Shown: positions 44,074 through 54,737, counted from the first letter of the stretch. The stretch: DNA of 64,000 nt from Massilia polaris (GCF_012927275.1 NZ_JABBGG010000003.1:248001-312000), one strand, 5' to 3'. The notes: a model not told the origin generated them from the letters alone. Made by a program: numbers and translations.

Positions 44074-44141
44074 AATGCTTCTCCTGGATTTGCGATGTGT
44101 GATGACAGACTGAAGTTTGGATTTCTGGAGTTCAAAAATCC

Positions 44142-44155
44142 TTGATGTGAATCAA
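44142..44155. promoter_or_regulatory. Fnr box upstream of ccoN
   Basis: TTGAT-GTGA-ATCAA, a perfect match to the Fnr/Anr consensus, in the gap between ccoS and ccoN. Its centre is about 75 bp upstream of the ccoN start, a distance compatible with class II activation at about -41.5 and a short leader. Confidence 0.88.
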
Positions 44156-44166
44156 AATCGACCAGA

Positions 44167-44328
44167 TCAGTGCGTGCCGGGCGAATTTGAATCGTCGTCG
44201 TGGAGGATGCGCAGCGCCGGGCCATCGAGGTCGTCGAACTGGCCGCTGTCGGACGCCCCGAAAAAGATCCAGACCGCGACCGCGACGACGATCACGCTGA
44301 GGGGAATGAGGAGGAACAGCGCTTCCAT
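44167..44328 (-). CDS. ccoS: cbb3 oxidase assembly protein CcoS
   Basis: A 53-residue protein (MEALFLLIPLSVIVVAVAVW) with one transmembrane helix at 4-23. The conserved FFGASDSGQFDDLDGPALRI-type block follows, then a short acidic tail. CcoS is needed for cofactor insertion into CcoN. Its start lies two bases after the ccoI stop. Confidence 0.9.
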   Translation of the reverse strand: MEALFLLIPLSVIVVAVAVWIFFGASDSGQFDDLDGPALRILHDDDSNSPGTH

Positions 44329-44330
44329 TT

Positions 44331-46718
44331 TCAGTTTTTCGCGCGCCGCAGGCGCAGGGCGTTGATGACGACCACGGCAGACGACAGCGACATGCCGACG
44401 CCGGCCATCCATGGGTTGAGCAATCCGAATGCGGCGGCGGGAATCGCCACCACGTTGTAGGCGCTGGCCCACCACAGGTTCTGCCGTATCACTGCCAGCG
44501 TGCGCGCGGCCGTATCGGCAGCGTCGCCCAGTGCGGCCAGCCGGCCGCCAAGCAGCACACAGTCGGCGTGGAGCTGCGCGAGCGCCGCCCCGCCGCCCAT
44601 CGCGAACGACACGTCTGCCGCCGACAGCACCGCGGCGTCATTGATGCCATCACCGACCATCGCCACCACGGCGCCGCCGGCCTGCAGGTCCTGCACGAAG
44701 GCCAGCTTGTCGGCCGGGAGCTGCGCGCCGATCGCGCGTCCGATTCCCAGCTCGGCTGCAATCCTCGCGGTGACGTCCTGCTGGTCGCCGCTTAACAGGA
44801 TGACCTCCTTGCCGGCACGCTGGAACTGGCGCACCAGCGCGAGCGCGTCCCCGCGCAGCGCATCGGCCAGGTCGAAGCGCGCCATGATGCCGTCTTCGTC
44901 GCCCAGGTACACGGCGGTCATTCCGGCGGCCGTCGATTCGGACAAGGGGCCGCTGATTGCAGCGACGAACGATGCGCGCCCGAGCCGGTGCAAGCGGCCT
45001 TCCACGCGACCTTCAATCCCCTGCCCCACCACGCTGGCCACGTCTTGCGCGTACAGCGGCGGCGCTTCATTGGCAGCGCGGATCGCCGCGCCGAGCGGAT
45101 GTGCGCTCGACTGCTCCAGCGCGGCCGCCACCTGGAAGCAGCGTTCCCGGTCGGCGCCGCGGAACACCCCGACATGGCGCAGAACCGGCTTGCCCTCGGT
45201 GAGCGTGCCGGTCTTGTCGAAGATGATGTGGGTGGCGCGATGCAGCGTTTCCAGCACATGCGGCCGGACCACCAGCACGCCGCGGCGCACCAGCAAATCG
45301 GTGGCCGCCGCAAGCGCCGTCGGCGTGGCCAGCGACAGCGCACACGGGCACGACACCACCAGCACCGCAATCGCGACTTCCCACGCACGGGTGGGGTCCG
45401 TCAATTGCCAGCCGATGAATACAAGCACGGCCAGCAACAGCAGCGCCGCCACGAACCATGCGGCGACCTTGTCGGCCCAGAGCGCCAACTGGGGCTTTCC
45501 CTGCCCGGCCCGTTCGACCATTGCCACCAGGCGCGACAAGGTGCTGTCGCGCGCGCCGCGCACCACCCTGACCACAACCGCCTGGCCCGCATTGACTGCG
45601 CCGCCGGGAACCCCGTCGCCCACTTTCCGTTCCTGCGGGCGGCTCTCTCCGGTCAGCAGCGCCAGGTCAAGCTCGGTGACGCCGTCGACAATCACGCCGT
45701 CCGCGGCTAGCGCCTCGCCGGGACGGACCAGGATGATGTCGCCTTCGCACAGTTGCGAGGCCGCGACGATTTCCGTCTCACGTGCGCCGGGATAGCCCGG
45801 CATGCGCAGCGCCGATGCGGGCAGCGCATGCTGGAGTTTTTCCAGCGCCTGCGCGGCCTTGCGTCGCGCCACCAGCTCGAGGTAGCGGCTGGCCAGCAGC
45901 AGGAAGATGAACATCGTGACCGTGTCGAACCAGACGTCGCCCTGCCCGCGCAGCACCGACCAGACGCTGCCCGCGAACGCCGCGCCGATGCCGAGTGCGA
46001 CCGGCACGTCCATGCCCGGCATGCCCTGCTTCAGGTTGTTCCATGCGCCGCGGAAGAACGGCTGCGCCGAATACAACACCGCAGGAAGCGTCAACAGGAG
46101 CGAGGCCCAGTGCATCAGCGCCATCATGTCGGCGTCCATGGTGCCGTCGGTGGCGAGGTAGACGGGGACCGCATACATCATCACCTGCATCATCGACAGG
46201 CCGGCGATGAACAGCTGGCGGAACAGTTTCTTGCGCGCTTTTTCGAGCTGTTCCCCGTGGCGCGCACGATCGTAGGGCCAGGCCGTATAGCCCACCTGGC
46301 GCAGCGCCTTCAGGATGTCGCTCGGTTTGCACGTGCCTGCGTCCCATTGCACCGACAGCCGTTCGGTCGTGACGTTCATGTAGGCAGACTGCACGCCCGG
46401 CACGCGCGCCACGCTGCGCTCGATCAGCCAGACGCAGGCCGCGCAGCGCATTCCTTCAACCGAGAACACAGCATCGGCTTTGGCGGCGTCGTCGTACAGT
46501 GCGAGTTCGGCTGGCATGTCGCTGCCCCGTGCACCAAATTCGGTTCGGGAGGTGTAGTAGTCAGCGCAGCCCGCGTCGACGATGCCTTGCGCGACAGCGG
46601 CGCAGCCAGGACAGCACATTGGGTGGTCGATACCGTCGATGGCCACCTCCCAGCGGCTGCCCGGCGCAACCGGCAAGCCGCAATGGAAGCAATCTGCAGC
46701 GGCGGGGACAGCGCTCAT
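44331..46718 (-). CDS. ccoI: Copper P1B-type ATPase CcoI (FixI-like)
   Basis: A 795-residue heavy-metal pump. The N-terminus has a Cys-rich cap (CFHCG, then CCPGCA) and one HMA domain with GMRCAACVWLIE (Cys92/95). The membrane CPC motif is in VVSCPCALSLATP, followed by DKTGTLT and the GDGINDAAVL hinge. CcoI moves copper out of the cytoplasm for CcoN assembly. The frame runs far upstream, but ATG 46718 is chosen because it overlaps the stop of the TauE/SafE-like gene (ATGA) and starts the Cys cap. Confidence 0.92.
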   Translation of the reverse strand: MSAVPAAADCFHCGLPVAPGSRWEVAIDGIDHPMCCPGCAAVAQGIVDAGCADYYTSRTEFGARGSDMPAELALYDDAAKADAVFSVEGMRCAACVWLIERSVARVPGVQSAYMNVTTERLSVQWDAGTCKPSDILKALRQVGYTAWPYDRARHGEQLEKARKKLFRQLFIAGLSMMQVMMYAVPVYLATDGTMDADMMALMHWASLLLTLPAVLYSAQPFFRGAWNNLKQGMPGMDVPVALGIGAAFAGSVWSVLRGQGDVWFDTVTMFIFLLLASRYLELVARRKAAQALEKLQHALPASALRMPGYPGARETEIVAASQLCEGDIILVRPGEALAADGVIVDGVTELDLALLTGESRPQERKVGDGVPGGAVNAGQAVVVRVVRGARDSTLSRLVAMVERAGQGKPQLALWADKVAAWFVAALLLLAVLVFIGWQLTDPTRAWEVAIAVLVVSCPCALSLATPTALAAATDLLVRRGVLVVRPHVLETLHRATHIIFDKTGTLTEGKPVLRHVGVFRGADRERCFQVAAALEQSSAHPLGAAIRAANEAPPLYAQDVASVVGQGIEGRVEGRLHRLGRASFVAAISGPLSESTAAGMTAVYLGDEDGIMARFDLADALRGDALALVRQFQRAGKEVILLSGDQQDVTARIAAELGIGRAIGAQLPADKLAFVQDLQAGGAVVAMVGDGINDAAVLSAADVSFAMGGGAALAQLHADCVLLGGRLAALGDAADTAARTLAVIRQNLWWASAYNVVAIPAAAFGLLNPWMAGVGMSLSSAVVVINALRLRRAKN

Positions 46719-47464
46719 GCGGCGGCTCCGGGAATGCAGAACAGGTCGAGCCAGTGCGCGTGCGTGCCGGCGGCTGCGCGAGCGATACCGAGCAGGCCGA
46801 AGCCGAGCACCAGCAGGCCGGCCGCGATGCGCACCGGGCGCCGCTGGATTGCCATCCGCAGGCGCCCGCCCGCCACGCCCATCGCCATCAGCATCGGCAA
46901 GGTGCCGAGGCCGAAAGCCAGCATCACGGCGGCGCCGGAAGCCGCCGAGCCGCTCAGCATCGCGGTCACCAGCACGCTGTACACCATCCCGCACGGCAGC
47001 CAGCCCCACAGCGCTCCCAGGCCGAACAGTTTGACCGGACCGTCCAGCGGCTGCAGCCGCGCGGTCAGCGGCTTCAGCCGCCGCCACAGGCTGTTGCCAA
47101 GCGTTTCTACGCGGGCCAGGCCGCGCCACGCATCCATCAGGTACAGGCCAAGCGCGACGAGCATCAGGTTGGCGAGCCAGTAGCCGCCGACCTGGAACGT
47201 GCCAAGGCCGCCGAGGGCACGCGCACCGTTGGCGACGCCTCCCGCGATCGCGCCGGCCAGCATGTAGCTGCCAAGGCGCCCTGCGTTATAGGAAAGCATT
47301 CGGGCAGGTGCCGGGGCAGACCGGGTCGCCACCGGGACCGGAAATGCGCGCGCGGCCGGAGGCACCATCGAGAATGCACTGACGATCCCGCCGCACATGC
47401 CTGCGCAGTGGACGCTGCCGAACAGCCCGATCAGGAAGACCGGGAACAGGCTGATGCCTTGCAT
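46715..47464 (-). CDS. TauE/SafE (DsbD-like) membrane protein linked to cbb3 assembly
   Basis: A 249-residue protein with about six hydrophobic helices. The start MQGISLFPVFLIGLFGSVHC, followed by AGMCGGIVSAFSM, matches the sulfite-exporter TauE/SafE-like family close to DsbD/CcdA proteins, with the conserved HCAGMCGG Cys pair and a later WGWLPCGMVYSVL. Such genes are common in beta- and gammaproteobacterial cco clusters, where copper or thiol transfer is suspected. It starts ten bases before the hemN stop and overlaps ccoI, so hemN, this gene, ccoI and ccoS form one operon. Confidence 0.83.
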   Translation of the reverse strand: MQGISLFPVFLIGLFGSVHCAGMCGGIVSAFSMVPPAARAFPVPVATRSAPAPARMLSYNAGRLGSYMLAGAIAGGVANGARALGGLGTFQVGGYWLANLMLVALGLYLMDAWRGLARVETLGNSLWRRLKPLTARLQPLDGPVKLFGLGALWGWLPCGMVYSVLVTAMLSGSAASGAAVMLAFGLGTLPMLMAMGVAGGRLRMAIQRRPVRIAAGLLVLGFGLLGIARAAAGTHAHWLDLFCIPGAAA

Positions 47465-47474
47465 TGGAATCCCG

Positions 47475-48884
47475 TCAGATGGTCTTGGAGTAGCGCGCGA
47501 TTTGCGGCGCGGACGTGAGGTAGCGGTCGAACACCATGCAGATATTGCGGATCAGCAGGCGGCCCTTGGGGGTCACTGTCAGCCAGTCCGCGCCCACCGT
47601 CAGCAATCCGTCGCCCGCCAGCGCTTTCAGACGCGCCAGCTCCGGGCCGAAATAGCCGCCGAAGTCGATCGGGTAAGCCTGCTCGATCGCCTGCACCGAC
47701 AGCTCGAAATTGCACATCAGCGTCTGGATGATCGTGCGCCGCAACGCGTCGTCCATCGACAGCCGCGCGCCGCGCACCACGGGCAGCTCGTTCTTGTCCA
47801 ACGCGTCGTAATAGGCGTCGAGCGTCTTGACGTTCTGGCTGTAGGTCGCGCCCACCGAACCAATGGCGGAAACGCCGCACGCGACCAGGTCTGCTTCCGC
47901 GTGGGTCGAGTAGCCCTGGAAGTTGCGGTGCAGGCGGCCCTGCTGCTGCGCCACGGCGAGATCGTCGCCAGGGCGCGCGAAGTGGTCCATGCCGATGTAG
48001 GTGTAGCCCGCATCGGCCAGGCGGCGGATGCACAGCGCCAGCATGTCGAGGCGCGCGTCGGCGCTTGGCATGTCTTCGTCGAGGATGCGGCGCTGCGCCT
48101 TGAACAGGTGCGGCAGGTGCGCGTAATTGTAGATCGCGATGCGGTCAGGGTTGGCCGCGATGACCTTGGCCAGTGTCTGCGCCATGCTGATGACGTTCTG
48201 CTTCGGCAGGCCGTAGATCAGGTCGATGCTCACCGAGCGGAAACCGGCGCTGCGCGCGGCATCGATGATGGCGCGGGTCTCTTCTTCGGGCTGCACGCGG
48301 TTGACGGCGCGCTGTACGTCAGGGTCGAAGTCCTGCACGCCCAGGCTGACGCGGTTGAAGCCCTGGCGGCGCAGGCTGTGCACGCGCTCCGGCGTCACTG
48401 TGCGCGGATCGATCTCGATCGAATATTCACCATCGGCGTCGGGCGCGAGCTGGAACCAGTGGCGCACGTGCTGCATCAGGTCGCCCATCTGCTCGTCCGA
48501 CAGGTAGGTCGGCGTGCCGCCGCCCAGGTGCAGCTGCTCGACATGGTTCATTCCCGCGAACAGGCGACCCTGCATCTCGATCTCGCGTTTCAGGTAGCTG
48601 AGATAGGTGACGGCCTTGTCGCGCTTCCTGGTGACGACCTTGTTGCAGGCGCAATAGTAGCAAACGGTGTCGCAGAACGGGATATGCAGGTACAGCGACA
48701 GCGGCTTGGCCGCCCCGCGCGTGCGCAGCCCGGCCACTGCCTGCAGGTAGTCGCGGTAGCCGAAGCTCTCGCTGAACCGGTCGGCGGTCGGATACGAGGT
48801 GTAGCGCGGGCCCGACTGGTTCAGCTTGCGGATGAGGGCGCCGTCGAACTCGACGGTGCGGACGGCAGCTGCGGATACGTTCAT
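47475..48884 (-). CDS. hemN: Oxygen-independent coproporphyrinogen III oxidase
   Basis: A 469-residue radical SAM enzyme. The cluster motif is HIPFCDTVCYYCACNK (C-x3-C-x2-C), preceded by PRYTSYPTADRF, and GGGTPTYLSD follows. HemN makes protoporphyrinogen IX without oxygen, needed for heme of the cbb3 oxidase. Its length and the C-terminal domain (about 380-469) fit true HemN rather than HemW. A degenerate Fnr box lies about 65 bp before the start, so low-oxygen induction is likely. Confidence 0.94.
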   Translation of the reverse strand: MNVSAAAVRTVEFDGALIRKLNQSGPRYTSYPTADRFSESFGYRDYLQAVAGLRTRGAAKPLSLYLHIPFCDTVCYYCACNKVVTRKRDKAVTYLSYLKREIEMQGRLFAGMNHVEQLHLGGGTPTYLSDEQMGDLMQHVRHWFQLAPDADGEYSIEIDPRTVTPERVHSLRRQGFNRVSLGVQDFDPDVQRAVNRVQPEEETRAIIDAARSAGFRSVSIDLIYGLPKQNVISMAQTLAKVIAANPDRIAIYNYAHLPHLFKAQRRILDEDMPSADARLDMLALCIRRLADAGYTYIGMDHFARPGDDLAVAQQQGRLHRNFQGYSTHAEADLVACGVSAIGSVGATYSQNVKTLDAYYDALDKNELPVVRGARLSMDDALRRTIIQTLMCNFELSVQAIEQAYPIDFGGYFGPELARLKALAGDGLLTVGADWLTVTPKGRLLIRNICMVFDRYLTSAPQIARYSKTI

Positions 48885-48942
48885 TGTTATGCTCCAAACC
48901 TGACTATATGAAGCAGTTTATTGATCAGCACCCATAAAATCT

Positions 48943-48956
48943 TTGCGGTGGATCAA
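48943..48956. promoter_or_regulatory. Degenerate Fnr box upstream of hemN
   Basis: TTGCG-GTGG-ATCAA, two mismatches from TTGAT-N4-ATCAA, centred about 65 bp upstream of the hemN start and overlapping the last codons of the chemoreceptor gene. Confidence 0.55.
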
Positions 48957-50524
48957 AAACGGCCGAGTCGCTTTGCGGCACCGCCGAAGTGAAAGACCGA
49001 CAAGGCTTGAACCAGTCCCGCCGCCTGTTCCGCGACGTTCGACGATGCCGCAGCCGACTGTTCGACCAGCGCGGCGTTCTGCTGCGTGATCGCACCGAGT
49101 TCGGCGACGGCCTGGTTGACCTGGCCGATGGTGCTGCGCTGTTCCAGGCTGGCGCGCTTGATCCCGGCCATGATGGCGGTCGCGCGTTCGACCGACTCCA
49201 GCACGCCGCTCATGGTGCCGCCTGCTTCGCCGACCAGCGCATTGCCGTGGCGGACCTTGTGGACCGAATCGTCGATCAGGTGTTTGATCTCCTTCGCGGC
49301 GCCGGCCGAGCGCTGGGCCAGGCTGCGCACTTCTCCCGCCACCACGGCGAAGCCCCTGCCCTGTTCACCGGCGCGTGCCGCTTCGACCGCAGCGTTCAGC
49401 GCGAGGATATTGGTCTGGAAGGCGATGCCGTCGATGAGGCCAATGATGTCGACGATTTTTTTGGCCGACGCGCTGATCTGCCCCATGGTGTCGCCAACCC
49501 GGTCGACCGCCTTGCCGCCCTGGCTGGCGATGGCCGCTGCGGCCACCACGCAGTCGTCGGCGCGCACTGCGCTGTCCGTGTTGTCGCCCACCGTGACGCC
49601 GAACTGCACCATGCTGGTCGCGGTCTCCTCGAGGCTCGCTGCCTGCGCCGCCGTGCGTTCGGCCAGGTCCTGGTTGCCGATCGCGATCTCGCGGGTGGCG
49701 ATTTCGATTGAGTCGACATTGGTGCGGACGTCGCCGATGATGGCGCGCAGGTTCAGGCCGACCTGGCGCAGGGCCGCCAGCAGCTGGCCCATCTCGCCGC
49801 CCGCACTGGCATCCACGGTGGCCGACAGGTCGCCGCCAGCCAGCGCATTGGCGGCGTCGATCGCTTTGCCCAGCGGCGCCGCTACAGACGCCGCCAGCAT
49901 GCGCCAGACGGCCAAATCAAGCGCGATGCCGGCAAGCGCAAGCCAGGTGGTCCAGCCACCCTGCCCGCCCACGGCAAGCGCCGCGAGCAGCGCCGCCATG
50001 GTCCCCATCGCAATCCCGATGCGTGCGCCAAGCGACGCTTCGCGCAAGGCGCGCAGGCGGGCAATCCGGCCGGTGCGCACCACCGCGCCGCGGTGCACCG
50101 CCAGGCCCTCGGCCTTGCCCTGCCTGAAGCGCTGGTAAATCGCGCCGGCAGCGGCCACCTGCTCGCGGCCTGGCTTGGTGCGGACCGACATGTAGCCGAC
50201 CGTGCGGCCTTGCTCCTTGATCGGGGTGACGTTCGCCAGTACCCAGTAGAAGTTACCGTTTTTGCAGCGGTTTTTGACCACGCCGGTCCACGGGCGGCCC
50301 TCCTTCAGCGTGTCCCACAGGTCGGCGAAGGCTTCTGGCGGCATGTCCGGGTGGCGCACGATGTTGTGCGGCTTGCCGAGCAGTTCGTCTTGCGAGTAGC
50401 CGCAGACTTCGACAAAGCACGGATTGCAATAGGTGATTTTGCCCTTGATATCGGTCTTGGAGACAAGCGACTGGCCATCGCGCAATTCATGTTCGATGCC
50501 GGTGACGGGCAGATTGGTACGCAC
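48953..50524 (-). CDS. Aer-like PAS-containing methyl-accepting chemotaxis protein
   Basis: A 523-residue chemoreceptor. An N-terminal PAS domain at about 15-115 ([20 protein letters not shown], then [20 protein letters not shown]) is of the Aer redox-sensing kind. A hydrophobic segment follows at about 175-215, then a signalling domain with the canonical hairpin [20 protein letters not shown] and [18 protein letters not shown]. No periplasmic ligand domain is present, so it senses from inside, probably oxygen or redox state through FAD or heme (family inference). A perfect Fnr box 73 bp before its start ties it to oxygen limitation. Confidence 0.88.
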   Translation of the reverse strand: MRTNLPVTGIEHELRDGQSLVSKTDIKGKITYCNPCFVEVCGYSQDELLGKPHNIVRHPDMPPEAFADLWDTLKEGRPWTGVVKNRCKNGNFYWVLANVTPIKEQGRTVGYMSVRTKPGREQVAAAGAIYQRFRQGKAEGLAVHRGAVVRTGRIARLRALREASLGARIGIAMGTMAALLAALAVGGQGGWTTWLALAGIALDLAVWRMLAASVAAPLGKAIDAANALAGGDLSATVDASAGGEMGQLLAALRQVGLNLRAIIGDVRTNVDSIEIATREIAIGNQDLAERTAAQAASLEETATSMVQFGVTVGDNTDSAVRADDCVVAAAAIASQGGKAVDRVGDTMGQISASAKKIVDIIGLIDGIAFQTNILALNAAVEAARAGEQGRGFAVVAGEVRSLAQRSAGAAKEIKHLIDDSVHKVRHGNALVGEAGGTMSGVLESVERATAIMAGIKRASLEQRSTIGQVNQAVAELGAITQQNAALVEQSAAASSNVAEQAAGLVQALSVFHFGGAAKRLGRF

Positions 50525-50590
50525 TACACTCTCCTGTTGCCATATAGCATTAAAAGAGTGCAGTGTAGTGGCGCGGAGCCGTCGAAATCC

Positions 50591-50604
50591 TTGATCTACA
50601 TCAA
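50591..50604. promoter_or_regulatory. Fnr box upstream of the Aer-like chemoreceptor
   Basis: TTGAT-CTAC-ATCAA, perfect half-sites, centred 73 bp upstream of the chemoreceptor start and just beyond the stop of the acyl-CoA synthetase gene. Confidence 0.85.
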
Positions 50605-50609
50605 CTTTA

Positions 50610-53291
50610 CTAGTCTAGCGGCAAGCTCAGGTGGACCGAATCCTCGGCAGGATTCGGCGTAACGACGAAGCCCAGCTTGCGTACCAGCTTGATGACGCGG
50701 GTGTTCTGCGGCAGCGCTTCGCCGACGATTTCGCGGGTGCCGCGCTTGCGGCAATAGGCGATCAGCTTCTCCATCAAAATGCGCCCGAGGCCGTGGCCCT
50801 TCAGGTCGGAGCGCACCGTGACTGCAAACTCGGCCTGGATATTGTCCGGATCGGCCACCACCCGCGCCACGCCCAGGGTCTGCTCGCCGCCGCCGGGCAA
50901 GGCGCGGGTCGCGACGAAGGCCATTTCGCGGTCGTAGTCGATCTGGGTGAACCGGGCCAGCTGCGACGGCTGCAGTTCGCGCACCCGCACGAACATCCGG
51001 TAGCGCACGTCGTCCGGCGTCAGCGCCGCGAAAAATTCCAGGTGCGCGGGGCCGTCCTCGGGACGGATTGGCCGCAGCAGTACCGCTTCGCCATTCCAGT
51101 CGATCTGCTCCTCCAGTTCGGCCGGATACGGGCGGATCGCCAGCCGGTCCAGCGCGCAGGCGGTATGGTCGGCCAGTTCGACCCGGATGCGGGCGTCGAG
51201 TGCGATCACGCCGTCGCTGTCGGCCAGCAGCGGATTGATGTCCAGTTCGGCCAGTTCGGGGATGTCGGCGACCAGTTGCGACACCTGCATCAGCACCCGC
51301 ACGATGGCGTCGATGTCGGCTGGCGGCCGGTTGCGGTAGCCGGCCAGCAGCCTGGCAACGCGCGTGCGCGACACCATATCGCGCGCCAGCACCGCGTTCA
51401 GCGGCGGCAGCCCGACCGCATGGTCGGCCGTGACTTCGACCGCGACGCCGCCCTGGCCGAACAGGATCACCGGCCCGAATACCGGATCGCTGGCCACGCC
51501 GACAATCAGTTCATGCGCCTGCGGCCGGCGCGCCATGCTTTGCACGGTGAACCCTTCGAGACGCGCGCCGGGTTTGAGCTGGCCGAGCCGGCGCAGCATG
51601 CGCCCGGCGGCGGCGCGCACCGCCTCTTCGCTGTCGAGGTCGAGCGCCACCCCGCCAACATCCGATTTGTGGGTGATGTCGGGCGACAGGATCTTGACCG
51701 CGACCGGGAAGCCGATCGCGCTGGCCGCCTGCACCGCCGCGTCGACGTCGGCGGCGGTGCGGGTTGCCACCACCGGGATGCCGTAGGCGTCGAGCACCGC
51801 CTTCGCTTCGGGCTCGGTCAGCATCGAACGGCCCGCGGCAAGCACTGCGCGCACCACGCCTGCCGCGGCCGCCCTGCCCTCGGCCACGTTCACCGATACC
51901 GCGGGCGGCACCTGCATCAGCAGGTCCTGGTTGCGCCGGTACTGGGCGATCTGCATGAAGGCGCTGATCGCCTCCTCGGGCGTGTCGTAAGCGGCAATCC
52001 CGGCGGCGGAGAAGATGCGGCGCGCTTCGGCCACGCCGTCGCCGCCCAGCCAGCAGCCCAGCACGTTGCGCGACGCGGCAGTGGCCAGCGGCGCCACCGC
52101 GCGCGCGATATCGGCGCTTGGGACGATGGCGGTCGGTGCATGGATGAACAGCACGGCGTCGTTGTCCGGGTCCTTCAGCAGCACGTCGAGCGTGTCGCAG
52201 TATCGCCCGGCCGGCGCGTCGCCGATGATGTCGACCGGGTTGGCGTGCGACCAGGTCGGCGGCAGCACGGCGTCGAGGCTGGCGAGGGTTGCGGGGCTGA
52301 GCGCCGCCAGCTTGCCGCCGGCGGCGGCAAGCGCGTCAGCCGCCATCACGCCAGGCCCGCCGCCGTTGGTCATGATGGCGAGGCGTTCGCCGCCGCGCGT
52401 ACGCGCTCGCGCCAGCGTTTCGACGGCGGCGAACATGTCCTCGGTGGTGAACACGCGCAGCATGCCGGCGCGGCGGATCGCCGCGTCATACACATCGTCG
52501 GATCCCGCCAGCGCGCCCGTGTGCGAGGCCGCGGCGCGCGCTCCCTCGGGCATGCGGCCCGCCTTCAGCACCAGCACCGGCTTGCTGCGCGCCGCCGCGC
52601 GCGCCGCCGACATGAACTTGCGCGCGTGCCGCACATCTTCCATGTACATCAGAATCGACGTGGTCTCGGCATCGCTTGCCAGGTAGTCGAGCACGTCGCC
52701 GAAGTCGACGTCGGCGCTTTCGCCGAGCGAGATGAACTTGGAAAAGCCGATCCCGCGCGACCGCGCCCAGTCCAGCACCGCCGTCACCATGCCGCCCGAC
52801 TGCGACACGAAAGCGATCCGTCCCGGACTGGCGTCGGAATGGGCGAAGCTGGCGTTCAGGCCGATCCCGGGCACCAGCAGGCCGACGCAGTTGGGGCCGA
52901 GCAGGCGCAGCACGTAAGGCCGGGCCGCATCGAGCGCGGCATCTTTCAGCGTGCGCCCGTCGGCGCCGGTATGCGCGCCCATGCCCGCGCTGAGGATGAT
53001 CGCCGCGCGCGTTCCGGCAGCGCCCAACTGGCGCACGATGCCGGGCACCGTCTGCGCTGGCGTGCAGATGATGGCCAGGCCGGGCGCTTCAGGCAGCGCG
53101 TCGACGCCGGAATAAGTGCGCAGTCCGCACAGCGTGTCGTATTTGGGATTAACCGGGTAGACCGGTCCCTTGAATCCGCCCGCCAGGACGTTGCGCAGCA
53201 CCGTCGCGCCGACGCTATGCGGCCTGATCGAAGCGCCGATGACGGCCACCGAATGGGGCGCAAACAGGTGCTCCAGGTTCCTCACGCTCAT
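50610..53291 (-). CDS. ADP-forming acyl-CoA synthetase fused to GNAT acetyltransferase
   Basis: An 893-residue bifunctional protein. A CoA-binding domain comes first ([20 protein letters not shown]), then a succinyl-CoA-ligase-like domain with the phospho-His region [17 protein letters not shown], an ATP-grasp domain at about 480-690 and a C-terminal GNAT domain at about 725-880 ([20 protein letters not shown], then [20 protein letters not shown]). This is the Pat-type lysine acetyltransferase layout that controls acyl-CoA synthetases, or an ADP-forming acetate-CoA ligase. Whether the ligase half is active is unclear. The start at 53291 is about 34 bp from an Fnr box. The remaining N-terminal frame has no domain residues. 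Confidence 0.83.
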   Translation of the reverse strand: MSVRNLEHLFAPHSVAVIGASIRPHSVGATVLRNVLAGGFKGPVYPVNPKYDTLCGLRTYSGVDALPEAPGLAIICTPAQTVPGIVRQLGAAGTRAAIILSAGMGAHTGADGRTLKDAALDAARPYVLRLLGPNCVGLLVPGIGLNASFAHSDASPGRIAFVSQSGGMVTAVLDWARSRGIGFSKFISLGESADVDFGDVLDYLASDAETTSILMYMEDVRHARKFMSAARAAARSKPVLVLKAGRMPEGARAAASHTGALAGSDDVYDAAIRRAGMLRVFTTEDMFAAVETLARARTRGGERLAIMTNGGGPGVMAADALAAAGGKLAALSPATLASLDAVLPPTWSHANPVDIIGDAPAGRYCDTLDVLLKDPDNDAVLFIHAPTAIVPSADIARAVAPLATAASRNVLGCWLGGDGVAEARRIFSAAGIAAYDTPEEAISAFMQIAQYRRNQDLLMQVPPAVSVNVAEGRAAAAGVVRAVLAAGRSMLTEPEAKAVLDAYGIPVVATRTAADVDAAVQAASAIGFPVAVKILSPDITHKSDVGGVALDLDSEEAVRAAAGRMLRRLGQLKPGARLEGFTVQSMARRPQAHELIVGVASDPVFGPVILFGQGGVAVEVTADHAVGLPPLNAVLARDMVSRTRVARLLAGYRNRPPADIDAIVRVLMQVSQLVADIPELAELDINPLLADSDGVIALDARIRVELADHTACALDRLAIRPYPAELEEQIDWNGEAVLLRPIRPEDGPAHLEFFAALTPDDVRYRMFVRVRELQPSQLARFTQIDYDREMAFVATRALPGGGEQTLGVARVVADPDNIQAEFAVTVRSDLKGHGLGRILMEKLIAYCRKRGTREIVGEALPQNTRVIKLVRKLGFVVTPNPAEDSVHLSLPLD

Positions 53292-53318
53292 TCTCGGCGC
53301 CTTCTTATTTTTGCTTAA

Positions 53319-53332
53319 TTGATGTGCATCAA
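53319..53332. promoter_or_regulatory. Fnr box in the divergent synthetase/Usp promoter
   Basis: TTGAT-GTGC-ATCAA, perfect half-sites between the divergent acyl-CoA synthetase (start 53291) and universal stress protein (start 53437) genes. It is close enough to serve either; the spacing to the Usp gene (111 bp) fits an activator with a longer leader. Confidence 0.85.
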
Positions 53333-53436
53333 AAACAACAGAAACAGGCCTTGCCTTTGGCAATCCCTGCTGGACGCAGGTGTCTGCGCGACCTAACCTA
53401 CAGTAACACACGCCATTTCAAGCGAAAGGATTCCCC

Positions 53437-54273
53437 ATGTCGTACCAAACGATACTCGTCCACGCCGACCAGTCGCGCCACGCGGACGAACGCGTGCGTG
53501 TCGCCGCCCGCCTCGCGCTGGCCGAGGGCGCCCACCTGGTGGGCACGGCGATGACGGGCATTTCGCGCTACCTGTACCAGGACAGCAGCATCGACCTGAC
53601 CCGCACCGTGGTGGCGATGCACATGGACGCACTCTACCAGCGCGCCAGCGACTCGCTCGCACGCTTCGAGGAGCTGGCTGCGGCGGTTGGCGTGCCGACC
53701 TGCGAGCGCCGCCTGGTTGACGACGAGCCCGAGGGCGGGCTGGCGATGCAGTCGCGCTACGCCGACGTGGTGGTGGTCAGCCAGACCGACCCGGACGACA
53801 TTGCTGCGCGGCTGACGCCGCGGCTGCCCGGATACGTCATGCTCAACAGCGCGCGGCCGGTGCTGGTGGTGCCCTACGCCGGCGTTTTCGAAACGATCGG
53901 CGACAACGTGCTGGTCGCCTGGGACGCCAGCATGGAGGCGACGCGCGCCGTCACCAACGCCATCCCGATGCTCAAGCGCGCGCGCCACGTGACGATTGCG
54001 GTATTCAATCCCAGCCCGTTCGACGCCCATGGCGAACAGCCGGGCGCCGACATCGCGCTGTACCTGGCGCGCCACGGCGTCAATATCGAGGTGTCGCTGC
54101 AGCAGTCGGGCATCGACGCCGGCAACGCGATGCTGTCGATGGCGGCCGACCGCAACTGCGACCTGATCGTCATGGGCGGCTACGGCCATGCGCGCTTCCG
54201 CGAGATGCTGCTCGGCGGCGCCACCGAGACCGTGCTCAGGACGATGACGGTGCCGGTACTGATGTCGCATTAG
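53437..54273 (+). CDS. Universal stress protein, tandem UspA domains
   Basis: A 278-residue protein with two UspA folds, about 1-140 and 155-278. The second ends in the ATP-binding signature MGGYGHARFREMLLGGATET (G-x2-G-x9-G-[ST]), and the first is degenerate at this site (MLNSARPVLVVPY). Start after AAAGGATTCCCC. Usp proteins help cells survive low oxygen and growth arrest; the Fnr box at 53319 fits that role. Followed nine bases later by another usp gene. Confidence 0.88.
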   Translation: MSYQTILVHADQSRHADERVRVAARLALAEGAHLVGTAMTGISRYLYQDSSIDLTRTVVAMHMDALYQRASDSLARFEELAAAVGVPTCERRLVDDEPEGGLAMQSRYADVVVVSQTDPDDIAARLTPRLPGYVMLNSARPVLVVPYAGVFETIGDNVLVAWDASMEATRAVTNAIPMLKRARHVTIAVFNPSPFDAHGEQPGADIALYLARHGVNIEVSLQQSGIDAGNAMLSMAADRNCDLIVMGGYGHARFREMLLGGATETVLRTMTVPVLMSH

Positions 54274-54282
54274 GGGGCGGCC

Positions 54283-54737
54283 ATGTTCAAGACAATCCTG
54301 GTGCCGACCGACGGCTCCGACATCTCGCAGCAGGCGGTGGCGGCGGCGATCGACTACGCGCGCTGCTGCGGCGCCGCCATCGTCGCGCTGTCGGTGGCCG
54401 AGCCGTATCCGGTGGTGCCGGTGGTCGACGGCGCGCTGGTGATCGATCCTGGCCTCGACAGCCGCGAACTGCAGGCGCAGGCGCGCGAACGGGTCGACCG
54501 GATCGCCGCCGCAGCCGCGGCAGCCGGCGTGCCGTGCACCACGCTGGTGGCGCTGTCGTTCCACCCGCATGAGGAAATCATCGCGGCGGCGGCGCAGCAT
54601 CATTGCGATGTGATCTTCATGGCCTCGCACGGCCGCCGCGGACTGGGACGCCTGCTGGCCGGCAGCGAGACCCAGAAGGTGCTGGCCTATGCGCAGGCGC
54701 CGGTGCTGGTGTTCCGCCCGCCCCTCGCCGAACGCAT

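Noticed and set aside
50631-53318. 895-codon plus-strand frame
   Set aside because: Antisense to the acyl-CoA synthetase/GNAT gene; no recognisable domain and typical high-GC shadow composition.
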